Positions 1-10,923 of a stretch of 64,000 nucleotides of DNA are shown here, in pieces. Source of the stretch: Chryseobacterium sp. (GTDB lineage: Bacteria; Bacteroidota; Bacteroidia; Flavobacteriales; Weeksellaceae). The position numbers were made by a program, and so were the translations under genes. The notes below the pieces were generated by a model. That model worked only from the letters and a program-made list of their open reading frames with translations. It was not told the origin of the DNA and did not search any database. The stretch covers positions 108,341 through 172,340 of the forward strand of contig JAITMC010000011.1 of NCBI GenBank assembly GCA_031277615.1. The letters are read 5' to 3'. Position 1 is the stretch's first letter. Every line of letters starts with the position of its first letter.

Positions 1-371
1 CAAACAGATTTAAAAGTATAGTCAATAACGGCTTTATCTTCATCATTTGGATGGAGATGCTTTACTGAGGTGGAAATATAAAATTCATTATTAAAATATA
101 TTAAAAAAATGATGTGATAAGGAATCGCTTTATCAATGATATTAACTATATCATTAATTTCTATTTTCTCTTTTAATTCAACTTTAAAAATTTGAATTTC
201 TTTTATTTCTGCATCTTTCAGGTTAATGGTTTCAAAAGAAATTTTATTCAACCAGGTTATTCGTTGTATCTTCTCGGCAAATGCTTTTTTTTGCTTAGTA
301 TTCGTATAGGCATCAAATGCATTTTTGGGTACAACTTTTTGAATTAATGTAGATTTTGGCAGATTGAACAT
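1..371 (-). CDS. DUF4391 family protein, 3' end cut by window edge
   Basis: This open frame starts with ATG at 371 and runs off the left edge, so only about 123 N-terminal residues are visible. It begins MFNLPKSTLIQKVVPKNAF and later reads ISFETINL, EIQIFKVELK and DKAIPYHIIFLIYF. This is the pattern I know from DUF4391 proteins, which are often found beside SNF2-type helicases and type III methyltransferase genes; their biochemical role is unknown. The start lies 4 bases after the stop of the helicase gene, so it is almost certainly the next gene of the same operon. The family call rests on pattern memory of the N-terminal half. The operon may continue beyond the window. Confidence 0.75.
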   Translation of the reverse strand, partial: MFNLPKSTLIQKVVPKNAFDAYTNTKQKKAFAEKIQRITWLNKISFETINLKDAEIKEIQIFKVELKEKIEINDIVNIIDKAIPYHIIFLIYFNNEFYISTSVKHLHPNDEDKAVIDYTFKSV

Positions 372-375
372 AATA

Positions 376-3300
376 CTATTTTACAATTAAGAATGAAATC
401 AGCTTGAAATCTTCTACTCCTTTGAACTTATCTTTCATAACATTTGTTCCTCCTGATTTAAACAAACTCAAAACTTCTTTTTCATCTTCGGTTTCCAGTA
501 TTGTACTGATTGATTTTTTTAGTAAATCAGAATATGCAGACATATTGTGGTATTCATCCGTTTCGGTGTTAACTTGTTCACATAAAGAAATAATGGGCTC
601 TTGAATGCCCTTGCATAACAATCTTACGGCATCCAGAATTTTTTTAGAATCTATATGATTGAATAATAACTTGCCGTCATTGTCAATATAAACCAAATAA
701 TAAGGATGTAAACGGTTTAGTTTGTTAATGTTAATATTTTCATTGATATTTTTCAATATATAGATCACTCCGGGTTTCAACAATTCCGTAGCTGAAACTA
801 CTGCATGAATTCCTTCGGGAATGTCGGTTAGTTCTCCATATTGTTTGATATAATTGGATAGGTCAATTCTAAAATCATTCAGTCCTAAATCTGTAATATC
901 AATACCCTCGCGAAGATCTTCCAAGTCTGTTACTTCATCTTGCAGTTTTTGTAATTGCAGTTTACGATATTCGAGATCTTTCTGATTTTCTTTCAGGATA
1001 TTATCATCGGCAGTACTCGCCATATCAGAGATCGTCATACGGTCTTCCACACGTTGTTTCAGATTGATGTAATTATCTAAAGTGATGTCTGGCCAGAAAT
1101 TGACTAATGTGATGGAATCATTTTTAGAACCAATTCTGTCAATTCTGCCAAAACGCTGGATAATACGAACCGGATTCCAGTGGATATCGTAATTAATGAG
1201 ATAGTCACAATCCTGAAGGTTTTGCCCCTCAGAAATACAATCCGTAGCAATCAAAATATCTATATCCTCATTGATTGATGGAAATAATAAGGCTTTGTCT
1301 TTCGACTTAGGTGAAAAGCAAGTTAGCAAAGTATTAAGTTCCGTTGGAATTGTTTTAGTAGTAGCTACTCTTCTCGATCCAGATATAAGTGTTGAATTAA
1401 TATGATAGTTATCCTTAAAATAGGTACTTATGTTTTTATATAAATAGTCTGCTGTATCTGCAAAAGCTGTAAATACAATAACTTTTTTATTGTCTGTATT
1501 GATAGGGTTTCGAATCTTATCTTCAATAGTAGTAATTAGTGTCTGTAACTTTAGGTCGAGTTGAGGAACTATCTGATTTACCTTCATCAGAAGTTGATTT
1601 AATAGGGTTAAATCTTCTTCTAAATCTTCTTTCCATTGTCGACGATCAATATCAGCTAAATGTATTTTTACTTTTTTACCTATTAGGTTTTCTTCATCTC
1701 CCCAATTAGCATCCCAATCGAAATTTTCAGATTGCGTATCAAAGTTTTGTTCGGATATGGTTTCCAAACCTTCTTTTGAAATTGATTTTAAAGTTTGTTC
1801 TATTTGTGACTTAATACCATTTGTCGTAATCCTAAAAGAGTCAATAGAACTTTCAATACGTTTCAGCATGTTGATACGCATCAATATTTTTAAACTTGTC
1901 TCGCGGTCAAGTTGTGTTAATTTACCACTTTTTGTTTTTTTATCGTAACGTTCTGCATATTTTTCCTTCTGACTTGGGAGAATATATTTTAGAGGTGTAT
2001 ACACTGATAAATTTAAGCAGCTTAGTAAATCTGCTATTTCTGTATATGTTATGTTTTTTTCTTGGGTAAGAGCACATTCTAGTGATACAGGCTTGTTTCG
2101 TATTGGAAACTTTCCAATATCGGATGTATCATAATAGGTTGTAATATGCTTACGAGAGCGTGCAATAGTAAGAGAATCCAGGATTTCAAAAAAATCAAAA
2201 TCCAGCAAATCCAATAATTTTTCAGTAGTTCTATTGCTAATATCTAGTTTTGACCAGGAATTAAATGCGGATTGCGCTCTTTTGAAAATGATATCTATTC
2301 CGTTGTTAGTGTTTAGTTTTTCGTCAATCAATTCCGGGTTGCCTTCATAAGCAAGTGCAAGTTGGTTTTTTAGGTCATTGAAACGGTTATTTACCGGAGT
2401 GGCAGAAAGCATGAGTACTTTTGTTTCAATGCCTTCACGCATTACTTTTCTAAGTAATGCCTGATAGCGATTTTCTTTTTCCGAATAGGTTAGCCCTGCA
2501 TTTCGAAAGTTATGAGATTCATCAATTACAACCAATCCATAGTTACCCCAATTGACATTGGCCAAATTACGGCCGTTACTTATACCGGATTCCCGGGACA
2601 AATCGGTATGAAAAAGTAAATCATATCGCAAGCGGTCCTTGGCCAGTATATTATTTTTATCGTTATGACGATAAATATTCCAATTGGCTTCTAATTTTTT
2701 TGGACATAATACCAGAACATCTTTATTACGCATTTCGTAATATTTGATGATTCCTAAAGCTGAGAAGGTTTTACCTAGCCCAACACTATCTGCGAGAATA
2801 CAACCTTTGTATTTCTCCAATTTATTGATAGCACCAATTACCGCATCTTTTTGAAAATTAAACAACTTGTTCCACACTACGGTATCTTTAAAACCTACTT
2901 TATCGTCGGGGAGGTTATCTAGGCTAAGATCATCGAGAAAATCATTAAAAATATTGTAGAGTGTAATAAAATAAATAAATTCAGGACTGTTGTCTTTGAA
3001 TGCTTTTTCAAAGTATTGTTGTACTTTTTGGGTAACTATTTCCAGATCCTCCTGATTATCCCAAATCTGATTGAACCAATCTAAATAGGCTTGACTATTT
3101 GGGAAATCTGTTTTCTGAATTAAAGTGGGAAAACCCTTCTTAGGAGTAATCCCAAGATCAGAAGTTGTAAAACTATTGACATTATTCCATGAGAATTCTG
3201 AATTATCATCATTTTTGACGTGAATCATTCCTGAAGTAGGAAAAGACGTCTGCTTATTGGATTTAAAGATTACTTTTTCTTTTACCCATTTGCTGCATTC

Positions 3301-3606
3301 TTTGGCAATCGCTCTTTGATTAAGCTGATTACGCAGTCGTAATTCAAATTCTCCACCACATAAGTCTGCTTCTTTAAACAAATGTGGTATAAAGAATTTT
3401 GGAACATCTTTCTTTAAATTTTCTTGTAAAAATGCAGGTGTAGTAAACACAAACCGTAACTCCTCAACACCCTGTAATTCTTTTCTTAAAGCTTCAAATG
3501 CATAAATAGAGAATGAAGAAGCGGCAATAGCAACTTTACTTTTCTTACTGATGCTCTCTTTTAAATCGTCAATTAAACGGATATTGATGTTGTCAATGTG
3601 TTTCAT
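376..3606 (-). CDS. SNF2/superfamily 2 helicase with degenerate phospholipase-D-like N-terminus
   Basis: A 1076-residue putative ATP-driven DNA translocase. Helicase motifs are complete: Walker A DSVGLGKT (lysine 279), motif II DESH near residue 361, motif III LMLSATP, and the C-terminal lobe with [12 protein letters not shown] and [10 protein letters not shown] near 815-822. The first 160 residues resemble a phospholipase-D (HKD) domain: H129-V-K131 is followed by a [10 protein letters not shown] stretch where the family normally has GSxNFT. This half-site looks degenerate, so nuclease activity is doubtful. Similar PLD-helicase proteins occur beside restriction systems and DUF4391 genes. It sits between the DGQHR gene (20-bp gap) and the DUF4391 gene (4-bp gap). 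Its role is inferred as an accessory motor of the restriction locus; no start ambiguity is seen. Confidence 0.85.
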   Translation of the reverse strand: MKHIDNINIRLIDDLKESISKKSKVAIAASSFSIYAFEALRKELQGVEELRFVFTTPAFLQENLKKDVPKFFIPHLFKEADLCGGEFELRLRNQLNQRAIAKECSKWVKEKVIFKSNKQTSFPTSGMIHVKNDDNSEFSWNNVNSFTTSDLGITPKKGFPTLIQKTDFPNSQAYLDWFNQIWDNQEDLEIVTQKVQQYFEKAFKDNSPEFIYFITLYNIFNDFLDDLSLDNLPDDKVGFKDTVVWNKLFNFQKDAVIGAINKLEKYKGCILADSVGLGKTFSALGIIKYYEMRNKDVLVLCPKKLEANWNIYRHNDKNNILAKDRLRYDLLFHTDLSRESGISNGRNLANVNWGNYGLVVIDESHNFRNAGLTYSEKENRYQALLRKVMREGIETKVLMLSATPVNNRFNDLKNQLALAYEGNPELIDEKLNTNNGIDIIFKRAQSAFNSWSKLDISNRTTEKLLDLLDFDFFEILDSLTIARSRKHITTYYDTSDIGKFPIRNKPVSLECALTQEKNITYTEIADLLSCLNLSVYTPLKYILPSQKEKYAERYDKKTKSGKLTQLDRETSLKILMRINMLKRIESSIDSFRITTNGIKSQIEQTLKSISKEGLETISEQNFDTQSENFDWDANWGDEENLIGKKVKIHLADIDRRQWKEDLEEDLTLLNQLLMKVNQIVPQLDLKLQTLITTIEDKIRNPINTDNKKVIVFTAFADTADYLYKNISTYFKDNYHINSTLISGSRRVATTKTIPTELNTLLTCFSPKSKDKALLFPSINEDIDILIATDCISEGQNLQDCDYLINYDIHWNPVRIIQRFGRIDRIGSKNDSITLVNFWPDITLDNYINLKQRVEDRMTISDMASTADDNILKENQKDLEYRKLQLQKLQDEVTDLEDLREGIDITDLGLNDFRIDLSNYIKQYGELTDIPEGIHAVVSATELLKPGVIYILKNINENININKLNRLHPYYLVYIDNDGKLLFNHIDSKKILDAVRLLCKGIQEPIISLCEQVNTETDEYHNMSAYSDLLKKSISTILETEDEKEVLSLFKSGGTNVMKDKFKGVEDFKLISFLIVK

Positions 3607-3626
3607 AATAAAACTAATATTAATTA

Positions 3627-4838
3627 CTATGCTGGTATGCCTATTTCTTTGGCTAATTCTTTAAATAATTGACTTTGTAACCCCATAGAACCTCCTCCTT
3701 TATACTTACTTTCTTGTCCAAAATATTTAGCGGACAATTCTTTCCCACTCGTAGTAGTATGATCAAATGGTTTAAAAATATTATTAAAAATTTCCTCTAA
3801 TTTTTCTAATGATAAATCTTTCAAATCCATCTTGTCATAATTTGGAAATAAACCTAACTTGAATAATTCATTTATTCTTCCCAATAACCTTAGAAATGCT
3901 CCTAAACTTGTTGTCTTCGTTAGAATTGTTGCTTGGCTCTTGTCTATACTTTTAGGCCAATATTCTGAAAATTCTTTTTTTAATGTACTGAAATACGCTA
4001 CAAATACTTTTGGTAGTTTCTTGTGTAGATCTAATCTTTCATCGTCATTTTTCTTGAAATCTTCAACAATATCATTCCATCCACTTCTTGGTCCTAGTAG
4101 TCTTAATATTTGCTGAGTTAAAAACGCTTGAGAAATGAAACCCTTTCCAGAATTAAAATTTCGGACAAATCCCTTTAGCGGTGATTTAGAAGATAAATTA
4201 AGAAATTTACCTAATTCGTGTGCAACATATAAATCACCTAATTTTTCATCTTTTCCAAATTTAGGTATCTCACCAAAAATATCATAATACAAAGATCTAT
4301 CTACAGGTTTCTGATTGAAATTAACATTTGCAAATATTTTAGCTTGCTCCCAAATGTCATAATCTACTAAAATCGTACAATTAAATTTATAATTTAAAAC
4401 CTTAATAAGTTTTTCTTCCGCAAAAAATTGACCTTCCAGTTCTTTATACAGTGAAAACATAGCTTTCATCCGATGTTGACCATCAACTATTAAGCAACTT
4501 TCCTTAGCAGTAGGTAATTCGAAATCTATAACATTAAACTCATCTTTTTTAAATTCATTATAATCTGAGTTAATACTCAAAATCATAGAAGAAGGAAATA
4601 GTATTTCAGACTCATTATTTTCAAATATCGTACTGGAAATATATTTTTTTATATTTTCGACTCTTATTTCATTAGTCTGACGCTGATAAAATTTAGAACT
4701 TTCATCATTATTATCAGACCAATTTGATGATGTTCTTTGAGTAAATTTTACTATATTTTTTAAATCCTTAAATTTAACAGCCGTAACTAAAATAATATGA
4801 TCATTATTTCTATATAATTCAATTGCTTTCATTTTCAT
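3627..4838 (-). CDS. DGQHR domain protein (DndB-like)
   Basis: A 403-residue soluble protein with the diagnostic motif D119-G-Q-H-R123 inside [13 protein letters not shown]. The DGQHR family includes DndB, the transcriptional and modification regulator of DNA phosphorothioation, and uncharacterised proteins in defence islands. The downstream [19 protein letters not shown] stretch also fits the family. There are no membrane segments. It is separated by 5 bp from the upstream membrane gene and by 20 bp from the helicase gene, so it is co-transcribed with the type III restriction genes. No dndA, C, D or E gene is present, so this is not a Dnd system. Codon use is very A+T-rich, like the membrane gene next to it. 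The function here is unknown; sensing DNA state or regulation is only a guess. Confidence 0.8.
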   Translation of the reverse strand: MKMKAIELYRNNDHIILVTAVKFKDLKNIVKFTQRTSSNWSDNNDESSKFYQRQTNEIRVENIKKYISSTIFENNESEILFPSSMILSINSDYNEFKKDEFNVIDFELPTAKESCLIVDGQHRMKAMFSLYKELEGQFFAEEKLIKVLNYKFNCTILVDYDIWEQAKIFANVNFNQKPVDRSLYYDIFGEIPKFGKDEKLGDLYVAHELGKFLNLSSKSPLKGFVRNFNSGKGFISQAFLTQQILRLLGPRSGWNDIVEDFKKNDDERLDLHKKLPKVFVAYFSTLKKEFSEYWPKSIDKSQATILTKTTSLGAFLRLLGRINELFKLGLFPNYDKMDLKDLSLEKLEEIFNNIFKPFDHTTTSGKELSAKYFGQESKYKGGGSMGLQSQLFKELAKEIGIPA

Positions 4839-4843
4839 AAAAA

Positions 4844-5695
4844 TTAGTTAGTTAAATCATCATCATTAAACAGGTGATCACCATTAATGTTTGAATTTCC
4901 ATTATTTGATAAATCATTTACTGTTTCACTACTATTTTCAGTTGTAGTTTCCGAACTAGATTCATCTGGCGTTGTATTTTCACTAAAATTTGTAAGTTCA
5001 TCTCTTAGTTCATTTAATTTATTATCAAATTCTACTCTTATTAAGTAAGAAAATTCATCAGATACATTCAGCTCTCTTTGTTCAAGTTTACTATGAAATT
5101 CAGAAGTTAAAGAAGTTAGTATTTCAGACTTAATTTCCTCTAATTTTTTTGCTAACTCTTCTTTTGTCTTCTCTTCCGCAACCTGTTGAGCTACTTTTTT
5201 AGCCTCTTCCTCAGCGATTTTTTTTGCTTCATATTCTGCTGCTTCTATTGTACTTTTTTTCATTTCATTGATTGATTTAAAACCAAAAAATGTTGCTATA
5301 GCTACGAGAATTGCTAAAAAACCAGCCCCATAAGAAAAGAGTTTACTCCTATCTTCTTGCACTGATAATATTGACTCCATACGAGTATATTGAGCATTTA
5401 CGGAAGAATTAATCTCATTTAAAACCTTTTTATTGTTTTCATCAAGGCTTTTTATCATCTTAAGTGTTGTTGAATCTTTTACATTCTTTAAATTAATTTT
5501 ATCGACGTTAATTTCATACTTTATAATGATTTTTTTCGGAGCATTGTTTTCTTCCTCTTTGCTCAGCAAATTGAAAATAATAGCGACTAATCCAATAACT
5601 GCAAATGCAACTACCCCAAGTGCTACCCAATTCGTTCCATTGACAATTGATTCTAAGTTACTTTTTGACTTTTCAGAATTATTAGTTTCAGACAT
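4844..5695 (-). CDS. Membrane-anchored coiled-coil protein of the restriction operon
   Basis: I do not recognise a family. The 283 residues show two hydrophobic segments (about 23-45 and 121-142) around a charged loop of about 75 residues. A long Ala/Glu/Lys-rich stretch from about 145 to 240 (EYEAKKIAEEEAKKVAQQVA) is predicted to form a coiled coil. The tail is Ser/Asn/Thr-rich and disordered. There is no enzymatic motif. It lies 23 bp after mod and 5 bp before the DGQHR gene, so it belongs to the operon even though most type III restriction loci have no membrane component. It could tether the complex to the membrane or act as an effector; neither is shown by the sequence. Confidence 0.75.
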   Translation of the reverse strand: MSETNNSEKSKSNLESIVNGTNWVALGVVAFAVIGLVAIIFNLLSKEEENNAPKKIIIKYEINVDKINLKNVKDSTTLKMIKSLDENNKKVLNEINSSVNAQYTRMESILSVQEDRSKLFSYGAGFLAILVAIATFFGFKSINEMKKSTIEAAEYEAKKIAEEEAKKVAQQVAEEKTKEELAKKLEEIKSEILTSLTSEFHSKLEQRELNVSDEFSYLIRVEFDNKLNELRDELTNFSENTTPDESSSETTTENSSETVNDLSNNGNSNINGDHLFNDDDLTN

Positions 5696-5718
5696 AAGTT
5701 AGTTAAATTTAAGAGTTT

Positions 5719-7638
5719 CTAAATTACTTTCATTTCACTCTCCGGACTCAACTGTTTCAGCAATTGTTTTACATTTTCTTTAGCTGTATCATCCTTAAAA
5801 CCTTTATCTCGGAAAACAATACGCAGTGGCTTTTCTGTTGCAATTTCTTTGGCAAAGGTTTCATCTATATCTTTGTCAAAACAGCAATATAGAGAATCTC
5901 CTGCTACGACATATATTTCTTTCCCGGCGATGGTTTTGCGTTCTATAGGTAAAGAAAGTGGTAGCCCCCAATCCAGCATAACCTGAGTAACCAGGTCTTC
6001 TACGGTACGATCTTCTTTTACATTGTCGGCAAACAGATCTAATGTACCTTGGTTATAATCCTGTGGTTTATAATAGACATCCTGCATATTGGAAGAGTCT
6101 AAACGATAAACACGAAAACCATAATCGAGATCTGTACCTGTTTCTTCTTTTATTTTATTACCAGCACGGCGGATTCTTTCTTTGCCTATTTCGCAAATGT
6201 TTTTATAGCCAGTCTTATAGGCTTCACTTTTTTCATCGGTTGATTCGGGTAGTTGGACCATAATATATTTTCTGCTACCATTGTCTTCTGCATTAAGTTG
6301 CATAATTGCATGGGCTGTGGTCGCCGAACCGGAGAAAAAGTCGAGTATAATGTCTTTGTTTTTAACATTTCCACTTTTTATTATTTTTGATATTAATTCT
6401 ACAGATTTAGGAAAATCCATAATATTTTTATCGAAAAGATTTTTTATAGATTTCTTTCCATAATCATTGTTAATATCTTTATCGATCCATAAAGATTTTA
6501 CTAATGTTAAAGCTTTATTACCATTTGTGTCATATAAATAATCTTTCCTAAAAACTTGCCATTGATTATTAACTAAGACACCAGTCAATAAATTGTTTTC
6601 TTTTAAAACTTTTTGTTTACTCCAAGTCCAACAAGTTTTAACTCCTTCTGTAGTAATTGGTAAAACTTTTTCGGTATGATAATTATCTTCCGTAATTGAG
6701 ACGGATAAATTATTAGGATTAACATATAAAGGATAGTATAAAAGAGGTCTTGTAATTGGATTAAAAGATTGATTTCTATTTCTTAAACCCAATATTCGAT
6801 AAGGACCTAAATTGTCATTTAGATTATATTCCTTTTCCATATCTCCAGTTTTTTCAATTCCAGACATAGAAGAGTCTCGTGCAGCATCTTTCGCATAAAT
6901 AACTACATACTCATGAGTTCGAGCAACAAAATTATCTAAATGACGGCCTCTCGGATTTAATTGAACGGATAAACTAACAATAAAATTGTTTTCTCCAAAA
7001 ATTTCATTTGACATTTTTTTTAGATTATCAATTTCATTATCATCAATGGAAATAAAAATAACTCCATCTTCTGTTAAAAGATTACGTGCTAATTTCAATC
7101 TTGGATACATCATGGATAACCAATCAGAATGATAGCGTCCATTGGTTTCAGGATTAGCTACTAACTTTTGGTTGTACTCGTCTTTTTGACCACTTTCTAA
7201 AAGTTCCTTTTCACCGGCTTTTGCAAAATTGTCTTTATATACAAAGTCTTTTCCGGTATTGTATGGAGGATCTATATAGATCATTTTAATCTTACTCAAA
7301 TAACTTTCCTGTAGAAGTTTTAATACTTCCAGGTTATCACCTTCAATATAGATGTTTTCGGTGATGTCAAAATTTACTGAGTCTTCTCGCACAGGTCGAA
7401 GCGTTTTGTTAGTCGGGATATTTGCTGTTACTATAGCTTCACGCTTACCAGGCCATTCCAAACGGTAGCGCTCTTTATTACCTTCTATAATTTCTGTGGA
7501 TAGTTCTTGCTTCAATAGATCAAAGTCTATTTTTTTTCCTTCTGCGGTTTCGGTTACACAATTTGGGAAAAGCGCTCCTATTTTTTCTATATTTAGGCTG
7601 GTTATATCTGTGGATTGTAAATCTAATTTATCGTTCAT
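5719..7638 (-). CDS. mod: Type III restriction-modification DNA methyltransferase (Mod)
   Basis: A 639-residue N6-adenine methyltransferase. Catalytic motif IV DPPY is at residues 123-126 (IDPPYNTGKDFVY) and the AdoMet-binding motif DFFSGSATTAHA is at 433-444. This order, with catalytic motif before the AdoMet motif, is the beta class used by type III Mod subunits. The middle section (about 200-400) is the less conserved target-recognition region and is A+T-rich compared with the flanks. Mod subunits recognise a short asymmetric site, methylate one strand, and form the complex with Res that cleaves unmethylated DNA. The gene starts 6 bp after the res stop, typical of a mod/res pair although here res comes first. 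No phase-variable simple repeat was seen. Confidence 0.93.
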   Translation of the reverse strand: MNDKLDLQSTDITSLNIEKIGALFPNCVTETAEGKKIDFDLLKQELSTEIIEGNKERYRLEWPGKREAIVTANIPTNKTLRPVREDSVNFDITENIYIEGDNLEVLKLLQESYLSKIKMIYIDPPYNTGKDFVYKDNFAKAGEKELLESGQKDEYNQKLVANPETNGRYHSDWLSMMYPRLKLARNLLTEDGVIFISIDDNEIDNLKKMSNEIFGENNFIVSLSVQLNPRGRHLDNFVARTHEYVVIYAKDAARDSSMSGIEKTGDMEKEYNLNDNLGPYRILGLRNRNQSFNPITRPLLYYPLYVNPNNLSVSITEDNYHTEKVLPITTEGVKTCWTWSKQKVLKENNLLTGVLVNNQWQVFRKDYLYDTNGNKALTLVKSLWIDKDINNDYGKKSIKNLFDKNIMDFPKSVELISKIIKSGNVKNKDIILDFFSGSATTAHAIMQLNAEDNGSRKYIMVQLPESTDEKSEAYKTGYKNICEIGKERIRRAGNKIKEETGTDLDYGFRVYRLDSSNMQDVYYKPQDYNQGTLDLFADNVKEDRTVEDLVTQVMLDWGLPLSLPIERKTIAGKEIYVVAGDSLYCCFDKDIDETFAKEIATEKPLRIVFRDKGFKDDTAKENVKQLLKQLSPESEMKVI

Positions 7639-7644
7639 GTTATT

Positions 7645-10600
7645 TTACTTTAATTGTGCAATGTCTAAGAGTTTGCTGTAACTGCTAATGACATCAAATT
7701 TTACTTCGCCGTTACTGATGGATTTAAAATGTTCTTTAGCGCAATGTATTTTAAGCTGTTCAATGCCCCGCAGATCATTTGCATCTTCAGAGCCCTTAGT
7801 TTCAGCAACAAAATAAATATGCTTTACTTTTTCATTGTCCAAGACAATGGCCCAGTCAGGACTGTAATTGGCAACGGGTGTGGCAATATAAAAACCTTTT
7901 GGGAGTTTGGCATATACCACTACTTCAGTTGCCTGCTCAAGATTGTGGGTAAATTCCCGTTCTATTTTAGAATCAGTTTCCAGGAAATCGTAGATATGCT
8001 TTTTCAGTAACTCATCGCTTCGCTGTACATTTTTTACGTTCGTAAATACTGTTTTGGCATCAAAAGATTCTTCTGTTTTATGATAGGCAATATTGTTAAT
8101 GATTAATGAGGCTTTTGTTTCGTTAATTAATCGGGCACATTTAGCAATAAACTCTTCAGGGTTCTTCCTTAATAAAAAGAACTTTTCAGAATTCATCTTT
8201 TTTAGAATATTTACAATAGTGCTTCGCTTCAGATTAGTTAGTGCTTCAATTTCACCTACAATGTCATAAGCAACCTGTGTATAAAGGTCGGAAGATAGTT
8301 TTTTAGGATCTGTCTTGGTAACTTTAAATGCAGTTCCATCTTTTAAATCCTCTTTGTCGATTTCATGTATTTCACCGGTTTTGATTTCATACTTGCGTTC
8401 AGAAATATGCAAATCAGCATTGATACGTATTTTACTATCTTCAATAAGTTTCTCAGTGTCAAATTTTACTTCATATACACTTTTCAAACTGATTTTTTTC
8501 CATAATTCCTGAAATTCTTTTTTAGCAAAATTCTGGTTAACAGCTAATGGAACTGCGTTACGATCATCGTCGGGTTTAAAACCTTCACCATTATAAATAG
8601 TTTGCAATAATTGATTGATAGCAGTTGCGAAAGCTGTTAAGTACTCTGGAACGGGTGCTTCATTTTTTTCAATCTGTTCTTTTCCTTCAGCTGTGATTTT
8701 GTCATCTTCGTCCAGAATATCATGTTTATATAGAAACTTATTTAGTTTTTTCGCATCTTCTTCCGTTAGGCGAATATTTTCGCCCATTTCATTAGTCAAT
8801 ACTTTTCCAAAAAAGAATTTGACATCTGCATTTACAGGTCTGTCTTTCAGGGATTTTGCAATTTCTGTCTGTAATCCTTTTGCAAAATTTTCATAACTCT
8901 CGGAAGCGATAACGGTTAACATATTGATATCATGAACCTGATCACCAACTAATTCAAAATCCTGACGAACACCACGCTTGTCCACTGCCAGACGCATTCC
9001 ACGGCCAACTTCCTGTCTTCTTCTTGTCTGACTTCCACTATCCACATTTTTCAAAGCACAGATTTGGAAAACATTAGGATTGTCCCAACCTTCTTTTAAC
9101 GCAGAATGGGAAAAGATGAAACGTGTAGGTTCTTTAAAACTTAGCAAACGTTCTTTGTCCTTCATGATCAGATCATAAGCAGAAGCATCATCTGAATCTT
9201 CACTGCCACGTTTAATGGTAGGATCTACAGGCTTCCCTTTCTTGTCAATAGAGAAATAACCATTATGAACAAGATCTGCATCATCACGTTGCAAATATTC
9301 CAGATAATTACCAGGAGCATAGCTTTTATGCATTTTATTAGTATCTGTTTCAATTACATAATCGGTATAGTCCTGATGAAAAAGATCTATAAATTCATTG
9401 ATTGCATTTTTATACTCTTCCTCAAAGATTTGTGCATATTCACCTGGTTCTTCTTCACCCATTTCATTATACTTTCGGTATTTTTCTACCGAGTCAATAA
9501 AAAATAGGGACAGAACTTTTATCCCTTTTTCAAATAAATATTTCTCTTTTTGCAGGTGAGAAAGAATGGTTTCTCTAATTTGAATTCTTCTGAAAGCTAG
9601 CTCATCTTTATCATTAACAATATCTCCAGGATAGATATCCTGTCCGTTGACAACAATTTTGTTCAGGTATCCGTTAACTTCTGTTACCAAACAATTTTTA
9701 TAAGCTGGCAGCCCACCGGAAACCTCATATAAATCTGTTCCTTGTGCTATTTTTTCACGCACGCGTTTTACACCATTTCCAGCTCTCTGTTCATATTCCA
9801 AAAAGGCCAGTGGTGGTTTGTTAGAGCTTAAACTAATGTGTTCCAGATATAGATATCCCGTTGTTCCGCTTGATCCCTTTAAATTGATTCCTTTAACCTG
9901 TATTTTCTTAACTAGTTTTCTATTGTAGGCATCTAAGGCATCCAGACGAAAGATTTTATTATATTCTTCAGAGTGTGTTGCAGAATAGCGCAATGTAAAA
10001 AGTGGATTAAAATCCTCCATACTCTTTAAAGTTATGGAACCTACCTTTCCCACAGATTGTGGCTCATCTATAATAATAATAGGTTTAGTTTGTGCAATTA
10101 TATCTATTGGTCTTCTCGATCCGAAATGATCTAATTCCTGATGTATACGTCTAGCATCTGCTCCTTTAGCAGCAAAGGCCTGAGTATTAATAACCATTAC
10201 ACTGATTCGATTATCTGATGCAAACGTCTCAATATCCTGAGGACGAGAAGAATTATAGATAAACGGACTTATTTTATGACCATAAATTTCCTGAAAATGA
10301 TTCTGTGTTAGTTCAAAAGTTTTGAAAACACCTTCCCTGATAGCAATACTTGGAACAATAATAATAAATTTGCTCCAGCCATATTGTTTATGTAATTCAT
10401 ACATAGTACGGATGTAAGTATAGGTTTTACCTGTACCTGTTTCCATTTCAATTGTAAAGTTATGACCAATATTTACTCCCTTTACAGTATCAATATTTTT
10501 ATTCTCTATAAGATAATGTTCTCTTTGAACATTCACTATATTATCAAAAATTTGTTTATCTGTGATTTGTATAGAACTGTTACGGTAACCAATTTGTTCT

Positions 10601-10776
10601 TCAACTTCAAAATCTAGGGTTTGTAGGCCTATAGCAGCTTCTTTAGCTTTGAGCAAGATTTCATTAGTTCTTTCAAGAGTAAATTTATTGGTTTTTAGAG
10701 TTTGTCCTTCAAAACATTTAACAACAGCGTTAACTGCTTGTATTTGAAATTCTTGCTCCTTAAATTGTAACTTCAT
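7645..10776 (-). CDS. res: Type III restriction enzyme, helicase/endonuclease subunit (Res)
   Basis: A 1043-residue subunit of the type III restriction complex. The N-terminal superfamily 2 motor has Walker A ETGTGKTYTYI near residues 111-121 and the DExx box IIIDEPQ near 234. The second lobe carries FSHSALKEGWDNPN and RRQEVGRGMRL. The C-terminal PD-(D/E)xK nuclease is visible as PDWAIV (P973-D974) followed by VAETKG (E992, K994). All catalytic elements are present, so the enzyme should be active. It is the first gene of the operon, and its promoter region carries a short inverted repeat (10789-10813). The partner Mod starts 6 bp downstream. Confidence 0.93.
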   Translation of the reverse strand: MKLQFKEQEFQIQAVNAVVKCFEGQTLKTNKFTLERTNEILLKAKEAAIGLQTLDFEVEEQIGYRNSSIQITDKQIFDNIVNVQREHYLIENKNIDTVKGVNIGHNFTIEMETGTGKTYTYIRTMYELHKQYGWSKFIIIVPSIAIREGVFKTFELTQNHFQEIYGHKISPFIYNSSRPQDIETFASDNRISVMVINTQAFAAKGADARRIHQELDHFGSRRPIDIIAQTKPIIIIDEPQSVGKVGSITLKSMEDFNPLFTLRYSATHSEEYNKIFRLDALDAYNRKLVKKIQVKGINLKGSSGTTGYLYLEHISLSSNKPPLAFLEYEQRAGNGVKRVREKIAQGTDLYEVSGGLPAYKNCLVTEVNGYLNKIVVNGQDIYPGDIVNDKDELAFRRIQIRETILSHLQKEKYLFEKGIKVLSLFFIDSVEKYRKYNEMGEEEPGEYAQIFEEEYKNAINEFIDLFHQDYTDYVIETDTNKMHKSYAPGNYLEYLQRDDADLVHNGYFSIDKKGKPVDPTIKRGSEDSDDASAYDLIMKDKERLLSFKEPTRFIFSHSALKEGWDNPNVFQICALKNVDSGSQTRRRQEVGRGMRLAVDKRGVRQDFELVGDQVHDINMLTVIASESYENFAKGLQTEIAKSLKDRPVNADVKFFFGKVLTNEMGENIRLTEEDAKKLNKFLYKHDILDEDDKITAEGKEQIEKNEAPVPEYLTAFATAINQLLQTIYNGEGFKPDDDRNAVPLAVNQNFAKKEFQELWKKISLKSVYEVKFDTEKLIEDSKIRINADLHISERKYEIKTGEIHEIDKEDLKDGTAFKVTKTDPKKLSSDLYTQVAYDIVGEIEALTNLKRSTIVNILKKMNSEKFFLLRKNPEEFIAKCARLINETKASLIINNIAYHKTEESFDAKTVFTNVKNVQRSDELLKKHIYDFLETDSKIEREFTHNLEQATEVVVYAKLPKGFYIATPVANYSPDWAIVLDNEKVKHIYFVAETKGSEDANDLRGIEQLKIHCAKEHFKSISNGEVKFDVISSYSKLLDIAQLK

Positions 10777-10788
10777 GTGAGTTTTACT

Positions 10789-10813
10789 GTATATTTTGAG
10801 GGGTTAAATATAC
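10789..10813. promoter_or_regulatory. Inverted repeat in front of the restriction operon
   Basis: Perfect 8-base arms GTATATTT and AAATATAC flank a 9-base spacer, 12 bases before the res start codon. The minus strand reads TATATTTA within it, close to the Bacteroidota -7 element TAnnTTTG. It could be an operator for controlled expression of the restriction genes. No regulator gene is visible in the operon part inside the window. Confidence 0.35.
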
Positions 10814-10923
10814 AAAAAAGGAAACAAGGATGCTCTGAAATAAAACATGTTTTTTAGTTAAGTGTTTTGTAATTAGAGTGTTATGTTATTGTGCCTTTTT
10901 TGATCTAAAACTTTGTAATAAAT

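Noticed and set aside
1-10776. DISARM, BREX or Dnd phosphorothioation system
   Set aside because: A helicase, methyltransferase and DndB-like protein are present, but drmA/B, brxC/pglZ and dndA/C/D/E are missing; res and mod are typical type III subunits.
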